Assembly (NCBI RefSeq): GCF_963169125.1
Contig: NC_084801.1
Coordinates: forward strand, 112,743,061 to 112,807,060
Reading direction: 5' to 3'
DNA from: Humulus lupulus
Taxonomy: Eukaryota; Streptophyta; Magnoliopsida; Rosales; Cannabaceae
DNA length: 64,000 nt
In this document: piece after piece, positions 46,153 through 58,860 of the stretch
Layout of the letters: the number at the start of each line of letters is the position of its first letter
How positions within the stretch are numbered: position 1 is the first letter of the stretch
Position numbers and translations under genes: made by a program
The notes under the pieces: generated by a model
What the model saw: the letters and a program-made list of their open reading frames with translations, nothing else
What the model was told of the DNA's origin: nothing
Database searches by the model: none

Positions 46153-47382
46153 TCATTGAGCTCCGTCAACTTGCTTAAGTGATGTTACCTCCTCGCCGTC
46201 CCCATCAATAGCTCCAGAAGCCTCGACAGTCCCACAAGGTAACTGTGAGAATCGAACCTTGAACATGGAGAGATAAGGTTCCCAAAACCCAAGATGAATG
46301 AAGGAAAAATCTCTGTCCTTGTTGAAAGCCCAACATCGATAGAGCATATCCTCTAGAGAATTTGTCAAGTTTGCAATCTCTAGCCTCGCCTTCTAAGCCT
46401 CCTCCTTGTCTTTGGTCTCGACTTCATCGAGCTTCTTTTTGAGGCTATCATTCTCGCCCTGCAACTGGTCTAGTTGTTGGCTCACTTCCACAACCTACTC
46501 TTTAGCGATCTGCTCGCTCTCCTGGGAGGTTGCCAGGGCAACCTTAGCAGATCGCTCGCTCTCTTGGGAGGCAGTCAGAGCGGCTTGAAGCTAATCCCAC
46601 CTAGCTCGAACCCAAGCAATACCATTGAGTTGAACCAGGACAGATTGCAAAGGAAAAATTCAGGTCAGGGTTCATTCAAAAAAAAAACAGAGAAAATGAC
46701 GTATTATAGAAGGAACGAAGGTGTCTCACAATGAAGTTCATTCCCATTGCGGACTCTAGAAAATCTTCGGGATTATACTCCTCCATGGACCTCAGATCCT
46801 TAACATTGGCTCGGTATATGGCCCACCATCTCATACACAGTCCCTCAGAAGGCTTCTGGGATCCACGCCCACTCGAGTGGCTTTACCGAGATATGAACGA
46901 AGGGGATATAAGCGGAGGGGGCTTCGCCCTGAATCACCCGAGGAACTGAGGCAAGTACATGTCGAGGAACAGGAGAAATAACATCAAGGACAGTGACTGC
47001 CATTATTGGAGCTTGGGGCTGAGTCTGTTGTTGCTGCTCCCGGGTGGAACTGGCACCTTTATCTTTGATAGGAGACTCAATGAAAGTTCCAGTCTTGGAA
47101 GCATGTTTCTTTGTCACTCTAGCCCTTTTTATCATGGGCCCAGCTCTGGCACCCTATAAACCCAAGGCACCCTATAAACCCAAGGCATCTGAAAAATCCA
47201 ACTCTTCGCTTGAAAAGAAATGAGGAGAGGATTCAGATACAAGAAATAGTTTGTCAAAATAATGCAAAGAAAAGAATAGAGCAAGAACTTTACCCTATGA
47301 GCTAGAGGAGGAATCTATTATGATCAACTTGGGGTTATGAAATGGATTGGGAAAAATGTCTAACTCGTGGACTATCAGAGGT

Positions 47383-47416
<34 letters not shown>

Positions 47417-48672
47417 TAGATTTATTACACCCTAGGTCCCAGGGGGTTCAGACTCTTCTTCCAGGCTAGACTCATCTACGGACTGCCAAAAACCGAGGGA
47501 GAATACACCCTGATCTAAGGAAGGCCATGTCTTATGATTCGTACCATATTCCTAAAAAATGGTGGACCTAAAGTGGAGGGTATTGTCTACCACAACAATG
47601 GATCTGGGGTAGCTATGATCATAGCATACCACCAGATGATCCAGACATTGGAGGAGGGTTGTGTCCAGATCCGAGTCAACAGGATGTCGACTCACGAGCT
47701 AATGTGGGGTTAAACGGATTAGCCTAAAACTAGAAACAACCTGATCTAACTCTCTATAAGGGTTACCTTGGCCGGAAGTGTCGGCTGCTGCTCATAACTC
47801 AGCTTGGTCTGGGTGAAGATGTTGCCCATCCTCAGCAGCTCATATTTTGTGCACCAGCGGTGCCACCTCTTCTTCCTCCTCGGCGTTTTCAACAGCTGGC
47901 AAGACTTTTTGAGGAGGGGGCAGCTTGGGAAGCATGGGAGGCGGACCTCGGGTTCTGATAGCCAGCGTCTAATCTTTGCAGATCAGATTGTAGGCCACCA
48001 TGGTAGCACCATTTACTACCTTTTGGAATTCCTTCTCTTTTGAAGGAAGACGTGCAATGTCTCCTACTGACCTCCATGGGTCTCAGACCTCCTTGTCCTC
48101 TTGAATATAGCGGCACAGAGAACAAACTCAGATAGGAGGGTTAAACTTAATAAAAAAATAATGGAATTCCTATATGGAGTTCAGAGAGTTAAGAAACTTA
48201 TGAAGACGATTGAAGTATTGGTGAGTGTAGTTCTTGAAACCATTCGACATAAAGAACTGATCATTATAGTCATTTGGGTGGCAGGGGAGGTCAATGATGG
48301 AGGCTGTGTTGGGGAAATCAGTAAGGTAATAGAAGTCATAACCTCGTCCCTTCTGATCAGGGCTGGCTTTGAGGCAGAATAAGTACATAATATCAGCAAG
48401 GGTGGGGAACTCCCACTCGTGCCTCAAAAATAAATATTTTAACCCCGCCAAAAGCTGATACGAGTTTGGGGGGAGCTGGAATGGAGCCAGTTCGATGTAG
48501 TTTAAGAAGTCTACAAAGTATTGGCCAGGGGAAGAAAAGCATATGCTTTCAGGTGCTCATCACTACAGGCCCCAAAGTCAACCTGAAGTGGGGAATAGCT
48601 CTGCTCTCCTTCCAACGGAGGCCGAACGATAAGGCCTACAGTCCCCATCTCGATCACATGGCTCAGCACTAT
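46153..48672 (-). pseudogene. Antisense ORF of the Tat element, main body
   Basis: On the strand opposite gag/pol, fragments in consistent order form one decayed gene. Toward its N-terminus (48170-48560) it reads FVDFLNYIELAPFQLPP, then LLAGLKYLFLRHEWEFPTL and a DFYYLTDFPN segment. This resembles the 'putative gypsy-type transposon' proteins of plants and the antisense ORFs known downstream of pol in Tat/Retand elements. A basic Gln-rich stretch is at 46845-47135. A coiled-coil-like segment (SQESE repeats, LDQLQGENDSLKKKLDEVE) and a C-terminus ending in VDGAQ lie at 46153-46620. Stops and a G30 tract break it. Function is unknown. Confidence 0.7.
47383..47412. repeat. Homopolymer of 30 G
   Basis: Thirty consecutive G on the plus strand, so C30 on the strand of the antisense gene, where it would encode polyproline. 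It is preceded by 'agaggt' and followed by 'actctaga'. Confidence 0.9.
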
Positions 48673-51600
48673 TGTAACGCCCTAGATAACCAAGATCGTT
48701 ACACTGTGTATTTAAAATAGTGCGAGACTTGCTAACCAAGTCATTTAAGTAAAAAACTGTGCATCTAAAGACAAAAACAGGTTAGGTTTTGTAACGCCCT
48801 ACTTCCTTAGAGCCGTTACCAAGTGTTTTTAAAATCGTGCTTTCAACTCGCTAATCGAGGTTTTAATTCAAACCGTGTAACTAAACCATAATTAAAAAGA
48901 AAATATTAGAGAAAGTAGTTTTTCATAGCTAATCATAAAAGTTTACACCTGGGATCCCAAAACGTGGTTTAGAAAATATTTACAACACAAAACTGATCAG
49001 AGTCGACTAAATGACAAAATCTAAGTTCATATACAAGCATCTCCCAAAATCCCCTAGCTGTGGCAGCCAGGCTGGCCGGACATGTACACGCCGCCTCACG
49101 CCAGCTGTGCTCATGGTTGGTTGATCTTCTCTTTACCCTTACCTGCACCACAGAGCACCTGTGAGCCGAAGCCCAGCAAGAAAACCCATAACAGATAACA
49201 TATGCAATACAAAAATAAAAAATAATTAGGCCACCAATGGCTAAACACATACGGCCTAGCCATCCCAGGCGTTTACCAAGCCCTGGGTCCGCGAACCACG
49301 TCGTAAGAATATCCCAGGTATCCTGTTAGGGACTCGCCCTGGCAACCCGCACCCCACATGCTCAACGCCGCTCCCGGCCTCTTGCCGTTCTCGGCCTTGC
49401 ACTCATCGTGCTTGATGCCGTTTCCAGCCCCACGCCGTTCTCGGTCTACACCGTTCCCGACTCTTGCCGATCACACATATAATATCAAACATGATATAGC
49501 AACAAGCACATAATTCAAGCATAGACAGATAAAGAGCCACGCTCTTCAATTCTAACATATAGGGCTCGGCCCTGCATATCTTTTCCATTCAACACATTGG
49601 GCTCAACCCTGCACACAAGCTCTATGGAAACATGGGTTTTCTTACCTGAGTTCCGAACTTCCTGAGCACTGATGCCCCGAGCACAGTCCGCTAACGTGAG
49701 CCTCGCCGAAATCCTAGACACAATGCATTAACAATATCGTCCATCAAATTCTAACCCAATAAATAACCTCAAACCATAACCCTAACCTCTGGGACCTTGA
49801 ATTCCATCAATCCGGATGATAAAATCCATCCCGAGCCTTACCCTTTGAGTTCCCAAGTCTAAAATATCATTAAAATCGAAATTGACACTAAGGGTCGCGG
49901 CCCCACTCACTAGAGCCGCGGCTAGCCTCAAAACAGAGGCTAGCTCTTTACTGACCCCCATGCGGGCCGCGGCGCGCTTGAATTTCTCGACCTCCCATGG
50001 CCGCGCACGCACGCGGGCCGCGGCGCACCCCTCCTAGGGCCGCGGCGCTATACAGCGAACCCAGATTTTCACATCAGTTTTCCATCCTTTCTTCAAGCCA
50101 ATTTCCACCAAAGCTAAGCTAATAACTCTAGGTAATAATACCATCATTCCAACTCAATATCAACACCAAAACTCAACAGAAATCTGCCCCAAAACACAAC
50201 TAAAGTACCCAAAAACAGCCTAGTTTCTACTCACATGCAAAGCTTGAAAACACAGCTGAAACTTAAGCATAACTTCCATGAAAAGCTTACCTTTGCTGAG
50301 CTTAATTCCTGATTTGATCCTCAAATTCCCAGACTTCAAGTTCCTAAGGTATCCCAGCTGTAATCCCTTCAATTCCTAGGCAATTTCTTTAAGTTTCCTC
50401 TTGAGTTTTGTCTTAGAGAATGAGAAAGAGATAAGCTCAAGCTAACTTCACTCCAAAGAGAAGTATGGGTCGGTTTCACAAGTTTCTAAACAATTCCTTT
50501 CTTTTATTATTTTATATAACTTAAGTCTAAAGGTTACCTCAAGGCTCGGGGTACCAAAACGTCCCCGAGGGCAAAAATGGTAAATTCCCCAAATATTCCA
50601 GCCTAGGCATTCTATCCTCAAATATATCTCCAAATATTTACTTCTATAACCTGGTAATCCCATAACTCAACTAATACCCGAATTACCCCTCGACTCGCCC
50701 TGAGTCCGAATCTCAACCCCGTTGTGACTCTCCGGCTAACCGTTCCCCAGGACTGTCTCGGATCGTGCTGTACAAACATATCACACATATACAACATATC
50801 TTTCATTTATCACATTTATGCCCCTAATATCCAGACGAGGCCCACATGCACATTTAACTCAATTAAACATGCATCATAATCATACATACACATAAATTCA
50901 CATATAAGCATATTAAACCACTTATTGCCCTCCAGGCACACTAATCAAGGCCCTAAGCCCGATTAGCAAATTCGGGTCGTTACAGGTTTAAAAGATTTTG
51001 GTTATAAACGAATAATTTCCATTAAAATAAATGTTTGGTACATGGGATCCCAAAACAGGGTTTAAATAACATGTTTACAAGATTTTCAAATGTTATAAAT
51101 AATCAAAGCCACTCTAATGGAAAATATACACATTTTAGGTTTCCGTCCCTGTATAATCTCTCCATCGTGGCTGCCGAGCAGCTGACAATGTACATCTCGC
51201 CCCCAGAGCTCTCCAACCCATGGTCAATTCATCTTACCCTTGCCTTTACCTACACCACGTAGCATCCGTGAGCTGAGGCTCAGCAAGAAAACTATAACAT
51301 AATAGCACAATCAATATCGATAACCAAATAGTTCACAAAGTATAACCAAGTGATTTACAATACATTAGTCAATTATCCAGCAAGCCATATCATTCACTTA
51401 ATCAAGGATAGCAGTCAATAAGTCAATGACCTAAAATCTAGATATTCATCATATCATATACATCAAGTTAATAACCAGTACACACGTCATAAAATAATTA
51501 GGGTCGGCGCCCTTAGACCGTACCCTCTGTTTAATCCACTGTCTTTGGCTCACTTAGGCCAAGCCCAGTGTTCAACCCACTGACACCAGTCCGCTTAAAC

Positions 51601-53305
51601 CAAGCTCAGTGATTATTAAGCTGTCCTCGGCTACCAGTGGCAGAGCCGCGTCCTGTGCACCAATATTGATTCCGACACTCTTAGGTCATTTATTTCATGT
51701 TCACATGGCATAATACCATCATACAATAATGCATACAAGTATAGGGAAACCTTAGTCCCAACATAATTACACAATTGGGTGCAATTTTCTTATCTTTAAT
51801 TCTGAGTGCTTTGATTTAAAAAGACGACCCTCGAGCACGATCCTGCCCTGAGCCCTAGCATACACCTAGCCACAACCATGATAGAGGATTCCATCAACAA
51901 TAAATGAATAAGGGTTTCCGAACCAAGTTCTAGTCTCCGGGACATCAAATTCTACCAAGCACGGTAGTGGAATCGACCCTAAGCACCATAGGTTAGGTTC
52001 CCACACCTAAAACCTCCTGAAAGCCAAAAATGCCCATAAAAGTCACGACCCTAGCCCTCCATGCCGTGGCCTGCCTCCAACCAGAGGCCAAGCCTCCCCA
52101 GATAGCAAACATGGGCCGCTGCCCTAAGCTTCCCATGCCGTGGCCCGCCCTCCTTCCTGACACACCTCTGTTCTAGAGGGCGCGACATACCAAGAACTGA
52201 GTCGCGGCCCGCCCCTTTCGAACCCAGAAAAATCTCCATTTTAATCCACCAAATCTCAACTAAACTAACCCAAAATCACCCCAACAACATATTTTAATCA
52301 TCACAAACACTCAAACATATTTCCACCAGCAAAACCCAACAAAAACCTAACTTAGAAACTCCTCAAAATCTCACTTCAATCCTTGAAACCCAAAAGCTTA
52401 TAAACCTCTTTGAATAGATAGAAATTACCAGAATTCAGATGCTAAACTATAATTAAAAGCTTACCTTCACTGAAGAACAAGTCCACCAAGCAGTTGCTAA
52501 GCTAATGCCCAAGTCCTTAGCCTCAATTCAATCTTCAATATCAAGAACCAAAAAACACTTAGAACCAGCCAAAGCTACATAATTTAAACAGATAATTAAT
52601 AACTCAATGCTTACCTAAATTCCTGATTGAACCTCCAAATCGCTACTGAAATACTCCCCAAGATTCCAGCTCAAATCCCTGAGTTTCTAGCCCAAATTCC
52701 CTGGGTTACCACAAGTTAGCTTCAAAGACTTCTTGAGAGAAGAGATACAGAGAGCACTGGAGATGGAGATTCGGTTAAGCAGGCTTCTAAATATTTCCTA
52801 CCTTTAGTCTTATCTAACTTAATCTCTTAAGTTAATCCCAAGGCTCGAGGTACCAAAAACGTCCCAGAGGGAAAAATGGTAAATTTCCCCAGTATTCCCT
52901 CCTAAGCTTTCTAACCTCAAATATATCTCCAATTATTTATTTACATAACTCAATAACTCAAATAAATGTCTATTACCCAAAATACCCCTTAACTCGCCCT
53001 GAGTTGGGTATCGGGTCCCGTTGTGACTTTCCTGCTAACTTGCTCCCTAGGATCGCCTCATGCCGTATGCTGCAAGTATATATCCACATAATAATGTGGT
53101 CTCAACAGTTTATCACAAATTATCACATTTATGCCCTAGTGGGCCAAAATTACAATTATGCCCTTACAAGCTAAATAGGTTCCGCATCCTTATCTAATAC
53201 TCATAAACATGCATTTTTTCAAGTAATTTACATAACTTCCAATTATGCCCTCCCAGCACACTAATCAAGGCCCTTAAGCCTTATTAGTAATTTTGGGTCT
53301 TTACA
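48673..53305 (-). mobile_element. LTR A: 3' LTR of element X, split by solo LTR B
   Basis: The minus LTR starts TGTAAAGACCC at 53305 next to a polypurine tract, and its outer end TGTAACGCCC (complement) at 48673 borders the Tat antisense gene. Without solo LTR B it is about 2433 bases. It matches LTR C with roughly 6% differences over about 350 bases compared by eye. Conserved island at 51175-51290, CCGCGG-derived block at 52040-52215. Confidence 0.9.
48790..50984 (-). mobile_element. Solo LTR B (2195 bp)
   Basis: Minus LTR with termini TGTAACGACCC (50984) and GGGCGTTACA (48790), no interior, and a perfect duplication GGTTT at 48785-48789 and 50985-50989. LTR C has the single GGTTT at 60240-60244 in the same context. 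The CCGCGG block at 49885-50050 is the best preserved in the window. Conserved island at 49080-49190. Confidence 0.94.
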
Positions 53306-53320
53306 ACTATCCCCTCCTTA
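53306..53320 (-). promoter_or_regulatory. Element X polypurine tract
   Basis: The minus strand reads TAAGGAGGGGATAGT next to the start of LTR A, the same tract as G2 and G3. It shows that LTR A is the 3' LTR. Confidence 0.88.
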
Positions 53321-55169
53321 TAACAATTTCGTCCTCGAAATTTACTCGAACACATCTGATAGTAAACCTCATACCTCTGACTATAATTCCAAGGTCCAAC
53401 GCCTTTACTTTTTACTCTTCGATAACACTCTGACGAGAGTAACAATCTTGTTCCACAAGATCTTGTCTGATAACTATAATTTCATTAACCTTCACTTGCA
53501 CATCAAATCTGCTGAAACTCCAGGGTTTGCTTATTTCATCAACGGTCGCTTTATTGTCTTATCATCGATACCAGAAATACTCATGAGTCATCACCCCTAC
53601 CAGGGTGAGGTCAGCTTATAGGTCCCCAGACTAACCCTTGGTACAACCTCAGAATTCATGTCGAATCGGGAGTCAGAACTCCCCTTTCTTTCCCAGAATA
53701 TCATACTCTTCCTTGTCTGCACTACCTAGAGAAATACAAATCTCTCATCCTGGAACATTTGTATTCCAAAATTAACAATTTGCAAGCTCTTATGTCCTTT
53801 CAAATAGGCAGATACTCCTGCCTTAAGAATTTCAACAACCTCTTTTATTTTCCACATAACCAATATTGAACTATAGTATCCACTACCTTTCATTTCTTTA
53901 CTTAGAATACTCCTTGCTTTTTATCTTACGATGTCCTATGCCGTGTCACCTTAGCTGCACTCCAGCAATCATCATTGTGACTATTTTATCAAGGATTACA
54001 CTTTCTTTAATATCTCAAATATCTGCACATTCAATGCATAATCTCTTAAAATAACCGTTAAGTCTTCAGATTGCCATTCCATTTGCAATCAACCACTAAC
54101 TGCAAGTTCCCACTCTATTCTCTTCGTTCTCTTGTTTCTTTCCAAAACTAGGAAAACTATAGGGTTTCAACTCAGCATTATCAATGCTCTATCCCATTAC
54201 CAGTTCACATGAACCAAATTACATTAACTCAATCCGCTGAGTTAATACCTTCCAGGTCTAATCATTTTGCTTATAATTCAATGTGGTCCATTCCTATGAC
54301 CCACCACTATACCACTTTACCTTCCTATATCCGAGCATGTTAAATTTTGTCACCCACTTAAACTTCTCAGTACAATATACCGTAGGAGGTGAAACGATAT
54401 CCATTTAGAACTCTCATCTCCACGCAAAATTTCCATCGGAGCACTCATCCGATCCTTGTACCTTCACTCGTATTACACTAATAGGGCTCTTCCCTGTCTC
54501 CACAAGATCATCACTCTAGATTTCATTGTCCAAAGGGATATGTATCCGTTCATCACCACTCACTGATGCTATACCAATCTCAATCGTTACCTTGTTCATT
54601 CCATTGTAGTCCATGGCATTTTGTTTAAGTGACACACACCTCCCAAGTGAGAGATCTGCCTCCAATTAAATCTTCTCCTCATACAGTCGAGGATTTCTAA
54701 CATCAACCATCCATCCATTACGTTTCACTAAATTTTGGTCTCAAGCTTATCTTTCTTACGAATGACCAAATGCTCAAATACCTTATGCTATGCATTCACC
54801 GCCAACTCAACGTTCCATGTATATCGTCCACGTTCCCATTCTTTCACCTCCCGCAAGGCTCGAACCATCCTCTTGTCAGTCTGTACCTAGGCACGTCTCA
54901 GCCTGTGATGTACCACACAAAGTTTCATGTCATATCAAAATTAGCTCCTTCATGTTACCTCTCCGTATTCATCTATAACACGCATATTCCTACATCACCA
55001 AGTGTCAATCAATCCTCACTCTATCTTCTAAACATCTGATCTGACACTATCCATTCAGTCTAACTTCAAGTATTACTATCATTCTATTCTCTGGTGCAGC
55101 TGCCTTTGAAGATACTTACGTAGTAGATGACGTGTTTACCGGCCTGCTTGTGCTCCCTATCCTTCAGAC
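53321..55169 (-). pseudogene. pol: Element X distal pol, strongly decayed
   Basis: By position this is the integrase-to-tail part of element X. The last ~60 bases before the PPT align by eye with the G2 pol end ('gttcgagtaaatttcgagg' on the minus strand). Further in I could not recognise conserved integrase motifs. Plus-strand frames such as 54770-55039 look fortuitous. Confidence 0.5.
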
Positions 55170-57506
55170 TGTAATGTCCTGGTTACCCCAGAATAGTTAT
55201 GGTGAACGGTGAACCGAAAATTTGACCCACTACCCGAGTCCTTTAGTTAAAAGGAAAGGATATATTTTATTAAATACATAAAACTGTTCATGGGCCCATA
55301 AAATATTTTACAAGTTATTTACAACTCAAAAAGGTCATTACTGTTTCAAAATTACAAAACCGCCGACCTAAGCGACAAAAATAGGGTAAACACCTAGTTC
55401 CACAGAGAACTCCTTGGCCGTGGTGGTCAAGCAGTCGCATATGTACACATCACCACCTAAGCTCTCCACTCAAGGCTGGGTGAGCATTTCTTTCCCTTTA
55501 CCTGCACCACATAGCACCCACTAGCCAAGGCCCAGCAAGAAAACACAATATAGCATGATATAATATCAACAATGATCATAATAATCATTCAGGACTTTCA
55601 GTCCAAAAAAGGTAAGTGACAGTCGCAAAAGTCACCAAGATGGGAACAACTCCCTTTAGCCATGTGACGATAGGGTCACCGGGGTTTAACAGATAAGTGA
55701 ACCTTTCACTAGCTTAAACAGGATAGGTGCATGATGACTAGTCACCAACATAACCTTCCTCATGACTCTAGAGTCATAACTATGGAACTCTGTTCCCTAG
55801 CCATGTGACAAGCAGCCACCTAGGCCTTAGGCCTTGGCTCTGAGTAACTAGTCTTAGACAATCCAAGCACTTACAAGTTTCATCGACCTTAGGGTCGGTC
55901 CAGCATTAATGCCTTAGAGCCATTCAATGCTGATATCGATTAGATCTAATCTTCATTCGGCCCTGCGTTCAGGACGCTTATGCCGTTTCTGACTCATAGG
56001 TCAGTGTCCCTGACTAGTCAGTGCCATATACAAGTAAACAATATTCACTAGCATTTAATATGCAATCAATGTCCACATTTATCAACCAACATGCCTCAAC
56101 AACATTCATGCATGTCACATACACAGGGTGCAGTTTTCTTAGCTCAAGTTCGAGCGAGAAATATAATAAGAAAGACTCCTAAGAACGATTAACCTTTTGG
56201 TTCCTTAGCGGTTACCTAATCACAACCAATTATAACCTCCATTAATGAAAATCAACATTGAAAGGGTCTTAACCTAAGCACCACTCTCAGGACCTTGAAA
56301 CATGCCCACACGGTGAGTAGATTCGACCCCGGGCCTTAAGGATTGAAACCCCAAGCCAAAAACCCTTAAAAACACTCAAAACGGGACTTTGAAGGAATAG
56401 AGTAGTGCTACAGCGCTGCTCTCTAGCGCCCTAGTGCTATTCTCAGAACCCCCAACACGCCCAAATGCCTGTTGTGTAGCACTGTAGTGCCCTAGGGTGG
56501 GCGCTATAGCGCTACCTCTAGACCAGGTACCCCCTGAAACCTCCTTCTTCAACTCCTTCGATTCTAACTCGATTCCAATGCTTCCAAATCCCATTTTTGG
56601 TGCCAAATGAACCCAAAAACCATCCTAACATACCCCAAACATCACAACCATAAGAACCCTAGCCAAAACTCCCAACAAAACCAAGTATTCAACCTAGAAA
56701 TCACAACTGAAAACTAGAACCAAAACAGGGCAAACCAGGGAATTCAATGGCAAGAAACTTACCCAATGCTCAGCTTGTGATGCTCTTCAATGGAGGAACA
56801 CACTCCCAAACTCCCAAGACTTACTTCCCAAGCTAGAATCCTCAAGAATGGTTCAAAAATCACAAAGAAAACTGAAGGTAAGATAGGTATGGGAGAAGCT
56901 TCAAGTATACTCTGTTTTTCTACCTCCTTCACAGCCTAAAAATGGTTTATATCTACCCTAGGGGTAAAAAGACCAAAATACCCCTAGGTTAATTAAAGGT
57001 TTCCAAAGGCTCCCAAGGGAAAAATTGGTATTCCCCACCTATCTCATTAATCATAATTAACGCTCTCCAATTCCCGCTATTCTTGATAATCTCAAACACC
57101 AATAATTCAGATCTCGTTACCCTTTAATTCCCGGTAATGCTCTAATCATTAAAATCACCCCGAGACTCATCTCGAGCCCCGAACTTAAAGCTGCTATGAA
57201 TAGACCGCTAACTAATATTCCATGATCGTCTCATGTCGAATAGCTCGAACAAACTCACATTATAATGTGGTCTCAACAATATATCACCGACATGCATACA
57301 AATATACAATTATGCCCTCGACGGGCCAAATTACTAAAATATCATAATAATTAAATGTGGATCCACATGCACGCATATAACATCATATTATAATATAATT
57401 CACATATACATGCATATTATCATTTAATGGCATAATTAAACAGGAATGGCCCTCTCGGCCTACTAATCCCGCCATTAAACCACATCGGAGAATTCAGCGC
57501 ATTACA
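55170..57506 (-). mobile_element. Solo LTR H (2337 bp)
   Basis: Minus LTR with termini TGTAATGCGCT (57506) and AGGACATTACA (55170), no interior, and the perfect duplication CAGAC at 55165-55169 and 57507-57511. It is the most diverged LTR of the group here: in place of the CCGCGG block it has AGCGCT/TAGCGCTA palindromes at 56405-56520. The conserved island is at 55415-55545. Confidence 0.93.
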
Positions 57507-57511
57507 CAGAC

Positions 57512-58860
57512 ATTCTTCAGTAGCTTCTCCGTGGTTTCAGATCAAATCTCTTCATACCTAACCCCTTCTCCTCTTGTAACATTATCTTGAATACCCCTAG
57601 AACCTTACCTATGACCCGACTTCTTTAGTATTAACATCATCAGCATAGTAGTCGTTCGCATTCCACTTCTAACTGGAGAGCAGTCCAACATATCACCAAT
57701 AAACATGGAGGTGACTTGTTCACACTGTTCCTATACTTTTTGCTTGTAGAATTACCTGTGCTTCTAACACTTGAATTAGTTAAGAACCTTCGTTACTAAT
57801 TCGTCACAACCTACTTGGTACAAGAAGTAATTCCAGAAATGTTTCTTTCCTTGACCCTCAGCTGGTAATAACCAGATCGAAGATCAATTTCTGAAGAATT
57901 GTCCTATCTTGTAACCGGGCATTTAAACTCTTCATCCTTAACAGACAATGCCAACCGTTCCCACGATATGATGCTCCATCTGATCCACCCCAAAGTCAAA
58001 ACTTCTTCGACTGCTTCAGTAATTCTTTCTGTCAAACCATTACCATCTTCCATAATGTCCCTGATACCAAACCTACCCGTAGCTCAGTCCTGAAGCGTAC
58101 CCAATCACTCCTTGCACTCCCATTTGAATCCCTACTGATCAGCTTAGTTTCCATTCAGTCCAATCAAAATACTCCACGTGATATCCCCTACAATCCATAG
58201 TTATCTCTTAACAAATTATCTCTCACTCTGACTCATGTCAAGGCTCCCATATGACAAGCTCTATTACTCTCACTAGGAACCTGTTTATTACTTGTATTCC
58301 AATTCCTCCTCCAGAAGTTTCTAATTCCTCCTCAACAAGTACTAATATCTCAAATCCCTCGTATACTATCCTTGAGGCATATACTCTATGTCTGAACCTT
58401 TCCTGGAAGATACTCAACACCGAACTCTTCCAGCTCGTTATATAACCAAAAACGTGAACTATCCAGTCAACTGGTCATCTCTGAGGAACTAGCCCCGGGC
58501 TTCAAATGTAACGAAGCATTCCATTCTTCCATTATCTAATCTTGGGTAATCCACCCTAACATATCGAATCATTCCATGATGAATTTGTGCCCGCATCTGG
58601 CATCTTCCCGAGTGGCCTCTCCTACCTCTGGGGCATACTAAATAACCTCACTAGATCCCATCACTACCCTGACGGCTATCTTGAAAACCAAACCCCTTCT
58701 GCCAAAACCAGGAGCCATAGAACTATCTGGGGTTCTTCTGTTCCAATTATCGAGAATCTATCCTTACTAAATTCAACCAATGGAAATATTGTCATTTGCA
58801 TCTCTTGCCCTATGGCATCCATGCTCTATACCTCCTTCCACATACCTCAAATAACATGGT
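57512..58860 (-). pseudogene. pol: Element X protease-RT region, strongly decayed
   Basis: The anchor is a minus-strand RT motif EIDLRSGYYQLRV at about 57850-57895, which corresponds to [14 protein letters not shown] in G2. Flanking sequence should be protease (higher coordinates) and the rest of RT (toward 57512), but stops and indels hide the motifs. The plus frames here (57899-58093, 58587-58886) have no family features. Confidence 0.6.

Noticed and set aside
47383..47412. G-quadruplex regulatory element
   Set aside because: G30 could fold, but a homopolymer of this length is at least as likely to be an assembly problem. I list it only as a repeat.
47804..48043. Plus-strand frame 47804-48043 and the plus frame at 48101-48382
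   Set aside because: Both are complements of the antisense Tat gene; the minus strand has the coherent protein features.
54770..55039. 89-codon and overlapping 62-codon plus-strand frames
   Set aside because: They fall in the decayed minus-strand pol of element X; low-complexity composition and no domain.
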